The notes beneath the pieces were generated by a model that saw only the letters and a program-made list of their open reading frames with translations, did not search any database and was not told the DNA's origin. Made by a program: the position numbers and the translations under genes. Shown one piece after another: positions 16,934-25,887 of a stretch of 64,000 bases of DNA. Position 1 is the first letter of the stretch, and every line of letters begins with the position of its first letter. Source of the stretch: Micromonospora yangpuensis (lineage in GTDB: Bacteria; Actinomycetota; Actinomycetes; Mycobacteriales; Micromonosporaceae); assembly GCF_900091615.1 (NCBI RefSeq), contig NZ_FMIA01000002.1:1116001-1180000 (forward strand). The letters run 5' to 3'.

Positions 16934-17002
16934 TCCACCCCGGACGACCGCTGCAGTGAACGATGTCGCACCGGCCGCCGGGCCGGCCGCTGGGAGGAAA
17001 CG

Positions 17003-17275
17003 ATGCCGCACCCGTATTCGAACCAGCGTCGGTACCGCCTGGCGCACGAGCCGACCCGGCCGGCCTGGCGGTGTCAGGCGTGCGGGACCAGTTGGCCCTG
17101 CTCGGCGGCGAAGCTCCGCCTGCTGGGGCGGTTCCGGGCGGACCGGGCGGGGTTGGTGACCCACCTGACCGGCCTCCGGGAGCAGGCCGCGGCCCAACTC
17201 GCCGATCTCGGGCAGCCGATCCCGCCGGCGACCCTCGACGATCGTTTCGTCGACTGGGCCCGCCGCCGTGAGTAG
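17003..17275 (+). CDS. Small conserved Cys-containing protein
   Basis: The 90-residue product begins MPHPYSNQRRYRLAHEP after GGGAGG at 6 bases. It carries a CxxC-type pair plus a third Cys (WRCQACGTSWPCSAAKL) that could bind zinc, followed by a helical segment. I recall similar small proteins in Micromonosporaceae next to HTH/DUF397 genes, but no function is known. It is divergent from the XRE/DUF397 operon and may be controlled by it. Confidence 0.75.
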   Translation: MPHPYSNQRRYRLAHEPTRPAWRCQACGTSWPCSAAKLRLLGRFRADRAGLVTHLTGLREQAAAQLADLGQPIPPATLDDRFVDWARRRE

Positions 17276-17280
17276 CCCGC

Positions 17281-18360
17281 TCAGCGCGGGCCGCGCCCGG
17301 GGTTCGGCTGATTGGGGACGGGGCGGCGTTGGATGGGTGTGCCGGATGTGTTGGTGCCGAGTGGGGCGTCCGGGCGGACCTGGTTTCGTAGCCGTGCTTC
17401 GGCCATGCGGGCCACGTCGGGTGTGGCCGTCGTGGGGTTCGACTGACCGGGGACGGGTCGACGTTGGATGGGTGCGCCGGAGGCGCGGGTGCCGAGTGGG
17501 GCGTCCGGGCGGACCTGGTTTCGTCGCGGCGCTTCGGCCAGCTGGGCCACGTCGGGCACCGCCGCCTGTCGCGGGCGGTACTCCGGCAGGTTGATCCGGT
17601 CGTACTCGGCCTCGGTGATTCGACGTTCCCCCGGGCTGGGGTGCGCCAGGTACGGGGGAGTGCTGGCTACGTGGAACGTGCTGGGCCGGCTCGGACCCGG
17701 CACGAACGTCGCCGGATCGCTGCGGTCCGCGGGGCGGATCTCGACACTGCTCAACCAGGCGTACCGCGCGTTCAGTTCGGCGAGGCGCTGATCGGTGTGC
17801 AGGTTCCTCGGCGCCCAGCCGGCCCGGTGCCAGGCGTTCAGCTCGTGGTCGTCGATGGCGAACCGGTGTGGTTCGGTCATGCGCCGGCCCACCGCGACGG
17901 AGACGTGTCCGCCCCGTTCGATCCGGTAGTTCCGTGGATTCCTCGCCCAGAGCCGACTGAACGTTCGGGGATGGATGATCATCGCCGGGACGCGGATGCG
18001 GTCGTTCTTCTGGGGTTGTCGTCCCTGGCTCCGGCATCTGTCCAGGTAGGCCCGGGCGGCGAGGGCGTAGACGTCGGAGCTGTACTCCAGTCTTCGCGTG
18101 CCTACCCGGACGAAGCGGGCGCTTCCCTCGGGCAGCAGGCCGTCCGATTCGAGTAGTCGGCGCACCCGGACGGGCATGGTCGTAGGGCCCAGCCACTGGG
18201 CGCTCTCCTGGTTGGTCCAGTCACCGAGGGCTCGCAGGGCCCAGTTGTCGGCGGTGGTCGTACGCCAGTCCCGGACGTTGTCGACGGTGAGCCCACTGCG
18301 GCGTGCGGTCAGGTAGTGGCCGGTGAAGGCGATCCAGTCGGCATCGTTCCAGGTGTTCAC
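17281..18360 (-). CDS. Two-domain orphan protein with proline-rich tail, paralogue A
   Basis: The 359-residue product starts at the GTG at 18360 after AGGAGGG. Residues 3-105 form a Trp-rich domain (TWNDADWIAFTGHYL, WALRALGDW, QWLGPTTMP, RLEYSSDVYALA). Residues 125-225 form a second domain (IIHPRTFSRLWARNPRN, IDDHELNAWHRAGWAPRNL, PATFVPGPSRPSTF). The tail consists of two 45-residue direct repeats. Both domains align collinearly with the adjacent gene at 18383. No signal peptide, membrane helix or catalytic motif is recognised. Confidence 0.8.
   Translation of the reverse strand: MNTWNDADWIAFTGHYLTARRSGLTVDNVRDWRTTTADNWALRALGDWTNQESAQWLGPTTMPVRVRRLLESDGLLPEGSARFVRVGTRRLEYSSDVYALAARAYLDRCRSQGRQPQKNDRIRVPAMIIHPRTFSRLWARNPRNYRIERGGHVSVAVGRRMTEPHRFAIDDHELNAWHRAGWAPRNLHTDQRLAELNARYAWLSSVEIRPADRSDPATFVPGPSRPSTFHVASTPPYLAHPSPGERRITEAEYDRINLPEYRPRQAAVPDVAQLAEAPRRNQVRPDAPLGTRASGAPIQRRPVPGQSNPTTATPDVARMAEARLRNQVRPDAPLGTNTSGTPIQRRPVPNQPNPGRGPR
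17301..17565. repeat. 135-bp coding direct repeat, two copies
   Basis: Copy A starts at 17301 and copy B at 17436. Both encode PDVAxxAEAxxRNQVRPDAPLGT then IQRRPVPxQxNP in the tail of paralogue A. Confidence 0.8.
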
Positions 18361-18382
18361 GAGGACCCTCCTGTTGGTGTCA

Positions 18383-19741
18383 TCAGGTGCGCCCGGAACG
18401 GGCGGTGCCGGGGCGGGGCAGGGAGGCCGGAGAGGTTGGCCGGCTCGGGGCAGACGACGGTGCGACGGTGGCCGAGCCGGCTGCGCCGTGCTGGGGTGAC
18501 TGGAGGTTCGCCGCCTGGTCGACCTGGAACGTCGACGTCGGAGTCGGGGCAGTCAGGGCGGGCGGCTGCCGTCGTGGGTAGTCCGGCGGCGTTCCCTGGG
18601 TCGACTCCGGATTCTGCTGTCCGGTGGGTGCGTTGAACGCGTACGCCGGCAGGGTCAGCGGTTGGTTGTCGGCGTCCCGGGGCTGCGGGAGCCGCGGGGT
18701 GGGCGGGCGGGTCTGCTGGTACGGCGGCGGAGCGTCCGGCGTGCCGAGCGTCACGTACGTGGTCGGTCGATGCGGGCTGGGGACGAACGTCTCCGGACGG
18801 TCGGGCTGGGCGGGCACCTGCATCGTGTTCTTCGCCCAGTCATAGCGCAGGGCGAAATCCGAGTCCGGTGGCACGTTCCTCGGTTGCCAGCCGGCGGCGA
18901 TCCAGGTCCTCAGTTGGTGATCGTCGATGTCGTGGAGATGGGGTCGCTCCAGCCGGTCGCGGATGTCGATGCTCATCGACTGCCGCTCGACCCGGCGGAT
19001 CCCGTTCTCGCTGTTCCAGGCGTGGCTGACCGTCCGCGGGTAGACCACTGTGCCCTGGATGCTGATGTTCGTCGGTCCCCGGCTGTCCGGGCGGGAGCCC
19101 TGCCCACCCTGCCGGGAACTCTCGCCCGCGGGAACGGCACCCCGGCCCGCCTGGGCCGGACCGTCACCACCCTGGCGGGAACTCTCGCCTGCCTCGGCCG
19201 GGCCGTGGCCGTGCGGGGCGGGGGCCCGGGCGCTCTTGTCCCGAGGCCGGTCCGCCGGTGAGGGCTGTGCCGCCGTGGCCGTGGGTGGCGGCGGTGCCGA
19301 GTACCGTGCCAGGTGGGCCTTGCCGGCTGCGGCGTAGGCCGCGGAGCTGTACTCGTAACGGTGGGTGTAGTACCGGGCGAAGACGGCTGTTCCCGCCGGT
19401 AGGAGGCCGTTGTCTTCGAGACGTTGGCGGATGGCGGCGGGCATCCTCGCCGGGCCGAGCCAGTCCTTGCTCTTCGGGTCGACCCACCCGCGTAGGGCCC
19501 GCAGGGCCCACCGGTCCTGCGGGGTCATGAGCCAGTGCGCGCGGTCGCCCCGGAGGCGACCCTCAGCATGGGCAGCCAGGTAGTGCCGGGTGAACGCGAT
19601 CCACTGCTCGTCGGTCCAGGCGTTCGCCGTCTCGGCGCGGGGGGTGGGATCGACGGGTATCCCGGTCGGTCGGGTGGGCTGGCGGGGTACTCCGGTCGGT
19701 GGGGTGGGCTCGACTGGCGTTCCGGTCGGTCGTGGGGGCAT
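18383..19741 (-). CDS. Two-domain orphan protein with proline-rich regions, paralogue B
   Basis: The ~452-residue product begins at the ATG at 19741 (MPPRPTGTPVEP) after GGAAGGA. It contains a repetitive PTGxPxxPT N-terminus. Domain 1 (AWTDEQWIAFTRHYLAAH, WALRALRGWVDP, WLGPARMPAAIR, YEYSSAAYAAAGKAHLARY) and domain 2 (VVYPRTVSHAWNSENGIRRV, IDDHQLRTWIAAGWQPRNV, PETFVPSPHRPTTY) are separated by a Gly/Ser/Gln-rich linker. A long Pro/Thr/Ser tail follows. Both domains match paralogue A, 22 bp downstream, so the pair arose by duplication and may be one transcript. An upstream extension of the frame runs antisense to rsmA and is not credible. Confidence 0.8.
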   Translation of the reverse strand: MPPRPTGTPVEPTPPTGVPRQPTRPTGIPVDPTPRAETANAWTDEQWIAFTRHYLAAHAEGRLRGDRAHWLMTPQDRWALRALRGWVDPKSKDWLGPARMPAAIRQRLEDNGLLPAGTAVFARYYTHRYEYSSAAYAAAGKAHLARYSAPPPPTATAAQPSPADRPRDKSARAPAPHGHGPAEAGESSRQGGDGPAQAGRGAVPAGESSRQGGQGSRPDSRGPTNISIQGTVVYPRTVSHAWNSENGIRRVERQSMSIDIRDRLERPHLHDIDDHQLRTWIAAGWQPRNVPPDSDFALRYDWAKNTMQVPAQPDRPETFVPSPHRPTTYVTLGTPDAPPPYQQTRPPTPRLPQPRDADNQPLTLPAYAFNAPTGQQNPESTQGTPPDYPRRQPPALTAPTPTSTFQVDQAANLQSPQHGAAGSATVAPSSAPSRPTSPASLPRPGTARSGRT

Positions 19742-19906
19742 CGTGGCTGGTCCTTCCGGCTCTGCGCGCTTCTGCTGACTGACGGGCACGACGAGCGACC
19801 GTTCGGAAATGTGACCCGTGTCATACCTTCTCCTGGCCGCCCGCCGACGTCGTGTCGGGGCAGTTCGGGGCGGGCCGGATCCGCTCGGGTCGAGCCGCTC
19901 GGGCCG

Positions 19907-19957
19907 GTGAGAGGGGAACCCCGCTATACCGGATGCGTTAATAGGGGGCCCTTCCTT
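19907..19957 (+). repeat. 51-bp palindromic intergenic element, copy 3
   Basis: It has the same length and orientation as the other copies, with GATGCGTTAATA in the centre and GGGGGCCCTTCCTT at the end. It lies 16 bases upstream of the rsmA -10 box, so it could influence rsmA transcription. Confidence 0.9.
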
Positions 19958-19973
19958 TCCAGAGGGTGAGCCG

Positions 19974-19979
19974 TAGGCT
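19974..19979 (+). promoter_or_regulatory. Leaderless -10 box of rsmA
   Basis: TAGGCT ends 8 bases before the rsmA ATG, the same arrangement as at metG. Confidence 0.65.
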
Positions 19980-19987
19980 GTCGGGTC

Positions 19988-20860
19988 ATGGCCGTAGACC
20001 TGCTCGGACCGGCGCAGATCCGGGAACTCGCCGCCCGGTTGGGCGTGGCACCGACGAAGAAGCTCGGCCAGAACTTCGTGCACGACCCGAACACCGTCCG
20101 CCGGATCGTCACCGCCGCCGGGCTCACCCCGGACGACGTGGCGCTGGAGGTCGGCCCGGGGCTCGGCTCGCTCACCCTGGCGCTGCTCCCGGTCGCCGCC
20201 GGGGTGCACGCCGTGGAGATCGACCCCACGCTGGCCGCCGCGCTGCCCGAGACCGCCGCCCGGCACGCCGGCCCGTACGCCGACCGGCTGACCGTGCACC
20301 GGGCCGACGCGCTCCGGGTCACCGCCGCCGACCTGGGCGAACCCGGCCCGACCGCGCTGGTGGCGAACCTGCCGTACAACGTCGCCGTGCCGGTGGTCCT
20401 GCACCTGCTGGCCGAGCTGCCCACCCTCCGGCACGGCCTGGTGATGGTGCAGAAGGAGGTGGCCGACCGGCTGGTCGCCGGTCCCGGTTCCAAGGTGTAC
20501 GGCATCCCGTCGGTCAAGCTCGCCTGGTACTCCCGGGCCCGTTCCGCCGGCCGGGTGCCGCCGAACGTGTTCTGGCCGGTGCCGAACGTCGACTCGGGGC
20601 TGGTCGCCTTCACCCGACGCGAACCGCCCCGACCCGACGTACCCCGTAAACGGGTCTTCGCCGTGGTGGACGCGGCGTTCGCGCAGCGCCGTAAGACCCT
20701 GCGCGCCGCGTTGGCCGGCTGGGCCGGCGGCGCGGACCGGGCCGCCGCCGCGCTCACCGCCGCCGGGGTCGACCCCAGCGCGAGGGGTGAGTCACTCACC
20801 GTCGAGCAGTTCGCCGCCATCGCCGCGTCGGCCCCGACCGGTACGCCGGCGGCCCACTAG
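19988..20860 (+). CDS. rsmA: 16S rRNA (adenine1518/1519-N6)-dimethyltransferase
   Basis: RsmA (KsgA) dimethylates two adjacent adenosines near the 3' end of 16S rRNA during 30S maturation. The 290-residue product shows [13 protein letters not shown] motif [13 protein letters not shown], the acidic EIDPTLA, the catalytic NLPYNVAVP and the C-terminal helical domain ending in [10 protein letters not shown]. No Shine-Dalgarno site is present and the ATG is reached by a leaderless promoter. ispE follows, as in mycobacteria (Rv1010-Rv1011). Confidence 0.97.
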   Translation: MAVDLLGPAQIRELAARLGVAPTKKLGQNFVHDPNTVRRIVTAAGLTPDDVALEVGPGLGSLTLALLPVAAGVHAVEIDPTLAAALPETAARHAGPYADRLTVHRADALRVTAADLGEPGPTALVANLPYNVAVPVVLHLLAELPTLRHGLVMVQKEVADRLVAGPGSKVYGIPSVKLAWYSRARSAGRVPPNVFWPVPNVDSGLVAFTRREPPRPDVPRKRVFAVVDAAFAQRRKTLRAALAGWAGGADRAAAALTAAGVDPSARGESLTVEQFAAIAASAPTGTPAAH

Positions 20861-20863
20861 GCT
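20858..20863 (+). promoter_or_regulatory. -10 box of the ispE leader
   Basis: TAGGCT overlaps the rsmA stop codon and ends 6 bases before a GTG that opens a 22-codon frame. A transcript starting near 20870 would carry a ~177-base leader before ispE. Confidence 0.55.
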
Positions 20864-20869
20864 GTCGCG

Positions 20870-20938
20870 GTGCCGGTCTCGCACGAGCCCGGCGCGTGCA
20901 GCAGAATCCGCAGGACGAGTACGCGGGTCACCTGGTGA
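20870..20938 (+). CDS. Candidate leader peptide 1 of ispE, 22 residues
   Basis: GTG at 20870 lies 6 bases after TAGGCT, as expected for leaderless translation. The frame runs 22 codons (VPVSHEPGACSRIRRTSTRV then TW) to a TGA at 20936-20938 that sits inside the right half of a 9-bp hairpin. A ribosome finishing this frame would open the hairpin, as in attenuators. No conservation test is possible here. Confidence 0.35.
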   Translation: MPVSHEPGACSRIRRTSTRVTW

Positions 20939-20943
20939 CCCGC
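20923..20943 (+). promoter_or_regulatory. Hairpin in the ispE leader
   Basis: GCGGGTCAC (20923-20931) pairs exactly with GTGACCCGC (20935-20943) with a three-base loop. It overlaps the end of leader peptide 1. Confidence 0.5.
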
Positions 20944-20999
20944 CCACCTGGTCGGCAGCCGGCTACCCGCCGACCGCCGACTCCGCCGAGGAGTTGACC

Positions 21000-21050
21000 G
21001 TGGAGAAGCCGTTCGACATCCGGCAGTGTTTCCGGGGTCTTCCCCGGTGA
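21000..21050 (+). CDS. Candidate leader peptide 2, coupled to ispE
   Basis: A GTG at 21000 with an excellent GAGGAG site 6 bases upstream opens a 16-codon frame (VEKPFDIRQCFRGLPR). It ends in TGA overlapping the GTG at 21047 (GTGA). The strong ribosome site belongs to this frame and not to ispE, so ispE translation would depend on it. Confidence 0.45.
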   Translation: MEKPFDIRQCFRGLPR

Positions 21051-22000
21051 CCGAGGCCTGGCGACCGGACGAGGACGAGCAGCGTCGACGTGGGGCCAGC
21101 GGCCCGGTCCGGGTACGCGTCCCCGCCAAGGTCAACCTGCACCTCGGGGTGGGGCCGCTGCGTCGGGACGGCTACCACGAGCTGAACACGGTCTACCACG
21201 CCATCTCGATCTTCGATGAGCTGACCGCGCGGCGGGGTGACACGCTCAGCCTCACCATGGAGGGCGAGGGCACCGGTGAGCTGGCCCTGGACGACTCCAA
21301 CCTGATCATCCGGGCGGCCCACGCCCTCGCCGGGTACGCCGGGGTGCTGCCGCACGCCCGCCTGCACCTGCGCAAGCAGATCCCGCTCGCCGGTGGGCTG
21401 GCCGGTGGCAGCGCCGACGCCGCCGCCGCGCTGGTGGCCTGCGACACCCTCTGGGGCACCGGGCTGTCCCGGGAGGAGTTGGCCGAGATCGCCGCCGACC
21501 TCGGCTCGGACGTCCCGTTCCTGATCCACGGCGGTACCGCGCTGGGCACCGGCCGGGGCGAGGCGGTCAGCCCGGTGCTGGCCCGCCCCACCACCTGGCA
21601 CTGGGTGGTCGCCATCGCCGACGGTGGCCTCTCCACCCCGCAGGCCTACCGGGAGCTCGACCGGCTGCGCGAGGCCGGCTCGGCCGGCCCGCCGTTGGGC
21701 AGCATCGACGGGCTGCTCGCCGCCCTGCGCCAACGTGACCCCCGGGTGCTGGCCGCCGCGCTCGGCAACGACCTGCAGGACGCCGCGCTGGTCATGCGGC
21801 CCGCGCTGGCCGCCACGCTGAAGGCGGGCGAGGCCGCCGGCGCGCTCGGTGGCATCGTCTCCGGCTCCGGCCCGACCTGCGTGTTCCTCGCCGCCGACGC
21901 CGCCGACGCCGAGCGGATCGCCGTCGAGCTGGAGAACGCCCAGGTCTGCCGGGAGGCCCGGGTCGCCCACGGCCCGGTGCTGGGCGCCCGCGTCACCTGA
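21047..22000 (+). CDS. ispE: 4-diphosphocytidyl-2-C-methyl-D-erythritol kinase
   Basis: IspE phosphorylates the 2-hydroxyl of CDP-methylerythritol in the MEP isoprenoid pathway. The ~317-residue product has the GHMP kinase motifs: VRVPAKVNLHLGVG, PLAGGLAGGSADAAAAL (phosphate loop) and GIVSGSGPTCVFLA near the C-terminus. The start is set at the GTG at 21047 because the upstream 16-codon frame ends there by a GTGA overlap. The in-frame GTG at 21026 is possible but has no ribosome site. Confidence 0.94.
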   Translation: MTEAWRPDEDEQRRRGASGPVRVRVPAKVNLHLGVGPLRRDGYHELNTVYHAISIFDELTARRGDTLSLTMEGEGTGELALDDSNLIIRAAHALAGYAGVLPHARLHLRKQIPLAGGLAGGSADAAAALVACDTLWGTGLSREELAEIAADLGSDVPFLIHGGTALGTGRGEAVSPVLARPTTWHWVVAIADGGLSTPQAYRELDRLREAGSAGPPLGSIDGLLAALRQRDPRVLAAALGNDLQDAALVMRPALAATLKAGEAAGALGGIVSGSGPTCVFLAADAADAERIAVELENAQVCREARVAHGPVLGARVT

Positions 22001-22010
22001 TCCGGCCGCG

Positions 22011-22016
22011 TACCCT
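22011..22016 (+). promoter_or_regulatory. -10 box of the ABC-F gene
   Basis: TACCCT lies 10 bases after the ispE stop. Transcription would begin just before the hairpin at 22025. Confidence 0.4.
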
Positions 22017-22024
22017 TGGGGCTC

Positions 22025-22059
22025 AGGCGTCCCGTGGTGCTGCCGGCACCGGGACGCCT
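22025..22059 (+). terminator. Terminator or attenuator in front of the ABC-F gene
   Basis: AGGCGTCCCG (22025-22034) pairs exactly with CGGGACGCCT (22050-22059), with a further inner GTGC/GCAC pairing. TTG follows. It ends 21 bases before the ABC-F start, downstream of its own -10 box. Confidence 0.6.
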
Positions 22060-22080
22060 TGATCATGGGAGGTACGTGGG

Positions 22081-23886
<1,806 letters not shown>

Positions 23887-23982
23887 CCCGGCCGGCCCCG
23901 GGTGGGGGTGTGCGGCGTCACAGCTCGACATGCGGGACAATCGTCGGCGACCCCGCACCCGAACGGCGTTGGAGACTCAGCC

Positions 23983-24438
23983 ATGGCCCACACCCCCGTC
24001 AACCATCCCGCGCGGCCGATCTACCGGGCGCTGGGCGCGCTCACCGGTCTGTACTTCGTGGTCTTCGGCGGGCTCGGTCTGGTCGCCAGCGCCGGTGGCG
24101 AGCTCCTCGCCCGCGACGACACCAAGGTCCTCGGCCAGGGGACCAACCTCGGCTTCTCGCTGTTCAGCCTGGTGGTCGGGGTGGCCGTGCTGGCCGGCAC
24201 CGCGCTCGGGCGCAACCGGGACGTGGCGATCCACGGCTGGCTGGCCTACCTCCTGATGGCGGTCGGCCTGGCCGGCCTGGCCTTCCTGCAGACCGAGGCG
24301 AACGTCTTCAACTGGACCATCACCACCGTCATCGTGGTGATGTCGCTGGCGCTGGTCCTGCTGATGGTCAGCATGTACGGCAAGGTCGGCACCGACGACG
24401 AGCACGAGGCCTGGCAGAAGGCTCGACTGGTGCTCTGA
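23983..24438 (+). CDS. DUF4383 four-helix membrane protein, copy 1
   Basis: The 151-residue product begins MAHTPVNHPARPIYRALG and has four hydrophobic helices, with the conserved loop LQTEANVFNWTITT before the last. This is the pattern of DUF4383, common in actinobacteria and functionally unknown. A GGAG site precedes the ATG. A second copy follows 95 bp downstream. Confidence 0.88.
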   Translation: MAHTPVNHPARPIYRALGALTGLYFVVFGGLGLVASAGGELLARDDTKVLGQGTNLGFSLFSLVVGVAVLAGTALGRNRDVAIHGWLAYLLMAVGLAGLAFLQTEANVFNWTITTVIVVMSLALVLLMVSMYGKVGTDDEHEAWQKARLVL

Positions 24439-24484
24439 GGGCGCGCCGGGGCCGATCGGTCGGTTCGCCGGACGCCGCCGGACG

Positions 24485-24520
24485 CGACGGGTGACAATTC
24501 GCTCGAATCGTCACCCGTCG
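24485..24520. repeat. 36-bp near-perfect palindrome between the DUF4383 genes
   Basis: CGACGGGTGAC (24485-24495) pairs exactly with GTCACCCGTCG (24510-24520), and the inner AATTCG and CGAAT bases extend the pairing with one mismatch. It stops immediately before the ribosome site of copy 2, so it could be an operator, a terminator of copy 1 or an RNA switch. Confidence 0.7.
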
Positions 24521-24533
24521 CGGAGGTCACGTC

Positions 24534-25010
24534 ATGGCGCACTTCCCGGTGAACCACCCGGCCCGCCCGCTCTACCGGGTCTTCGCCGGCCTGGTCGGGC
24601 TCTACATCCTGGTCTTCGGCTGCTGGGGGGTCGTGGTGACCTGGGGGGAGCCGTTGTTCGACCGGGGCTCGATCTGGGTGCTCGGGTTGCGCACCAACCT
24701 CGCCTTCTCGCTGGTCTCGGTGCTCTTCGGCATCGTCCTGCTGGTCGGGGCCTCCCGCCGCGGCAACCTCGGGCACTACATGAACCTGACCGCCGGGGCG
24801 GTCTTCATGGTCACCGGACTGGCGATGATGTCGGTGCTGCAGACCGAGGCGAACGTCCTCAACTTCTCGATGTCCACGGTCGTCGTCTCGCTGCTGTTCG
24901 GGCTGCTGCTGCTCGCCACCGGCCTGTACGACAAGATCGGCCCGGAGGAGCACGCCGAGGCCCTGCGGCACAGCCGCAACCACCCGGTCGCCGACACCGG
25001 CTCCCGCTGA
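24534..25010 (+). CDS. DUF4383 four-helix membrane protein, copy 2
   Basis: The 158-residue product starts MAHFPVNHPARPLYRVFAG and shares the helix pattern and LQTEANVLNFSMST with copy 1, so the pair arose by tandem duplication. A GGAGG site precedes the ATG. The His/Arg-rich C-terminal tail differs from copy 1. Function is unknown. Confidence 0.88.
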   Translation: MAHFPVNHPARPLYRVFAGLVGLYILVFGCWGVVVTWGEPLFDRGSIWVLGLRTNLAFSLVSVLFGIVLLVGASRRGNLGHYMNLTAGAVFMVTGLAMMSVLQTEANVLNFSMSTVVVSLLFGLLLLATGLYDKIGPEEHAEALRHSRNHPVADTGSR

Positions 25011-25077
25011 CCCACCCCGGGCCCGGTCCACGCCCACCCCGGGCCCGGTCGACGCCCGGCCCGGGTCAGGCCGGGGC

Positions 25078-25782
25078 TCAGTGGTCCCGGGGGGTGATCA
25101 GGCCGGGGGTGGCCTCCAGGTGCGACAGGCCGTTCCAGGCCAGGTTCACCAGGTGGGCGGCGACCGTCTCCTTGCCCGGCTGGCGCGCCTCCAGCCACCA
25201 GCGCCCGGTCAGCGCGACCATGCCGACCAGCGCCTGCGAGTAGAGCTCGGCCAGCTTCGGGTCGTACCCCCGGTGGGAGAACGCCGTACCCAGGATGTGT
25301 TCGACCTGGTGTGCGACGTCGTTCATCACGCTGCTGAAGTTGCCGGTCGCGGACATCAGCGGGGCGTCCCGGACGAGTACCCGGAAGCCGCTGGTCTCCT
25401 CCTCGATGTAGGCCAGCAGCGCGAGGGCCGCCTGTTCCAGCAGCTCGCGGGGGTGCCCGGCGGTCAGCGCGGTGGTGATCCGGTCGAGCAGCGCCCGGAC
25501 CTCCCGGTCCACCACCACCGCGTAGAGCCCCTCCTTGCCGCCGAAGTGCTCGTAGACCACCGGCTTGGAGACCTTGGCGCGGGCGGCGACCTCCTCTATC
25601 GAGGTCGCGTCGAAGCCGCGCTCGGCGAACAGTTGGCGACCGATCGAGATCAGTTGTTCCCGGCGTTGGGCGGCCGACATCCGTACCCGGGAGGTGCCCC
25701 CCACCGCAGCTCGTCGTCGTCGCGTGCCGCTCTCGTCGGGTTCCGGAATGCCCTTGGTGCCGTGCCCGTCTCGGTCTACCAC
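25078..25782 (-). CDS. TetR-family transcriptional regulator
   Basis: The 234-residue product has a ~35-residue basic N-terminal arm and then a TetR helix-turn-helix (RREQLISIGRQLFAERGFDA, VAARAKVSKPVVYEHFGGKE) and an all-helical ligand domain with a conserved RWWLEARQPG segment. Start at the GTG at 25782 after AGGA. A TetR gene lies beside tRNA-Gln/glmU in mycobacteria too (Rv1019), so it is probably the orthologue. The genes it controls are not evident. It faces the DUF4383 pair and is divergent from the HTH gene. Confidence 0.92.
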   Translation of the reverse strand: MVDRDGHGTKGIPEPDESGTRRRRAAVGGTSRVRMSAAQRREQLISIGRQLFAERGFDATSIEEVAARAKVSKPVVYEHFGGKEGLYAVVVDREVRALLDRITTALTAGHPRELLEQAALALLAYIEEETSGFRVLVRDAPLMSATGNFSSVMNDVAHQVEHILGTAFSHRGYDPKLAELYSQALVGMVALTGRWWLEARQPGKETVAAHLVNLAWNGLSHLEATPGLITPRDH

Positions 25783-25874
25783 CCGGCAATCCTGCCAGGT
25801 GCCGCCGGATCCGTCGGGACCGTCGTCGCCTTCCGGCCGGCTGTGCCGGGCCGGGAAACGTCGTACCGGCCGCC

Positions 25875-25880
25875 TAGCGT
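25875..25880 (+). promoter_or_regulatory. Leaderless -10 box of the HTH protein gene
   Basis: TAGCGT ends 7 bases before the ATG at 25888, and no ribosome site is present. Confidence 0.55.
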
Positions 25881-25887
25881 GTCGACC

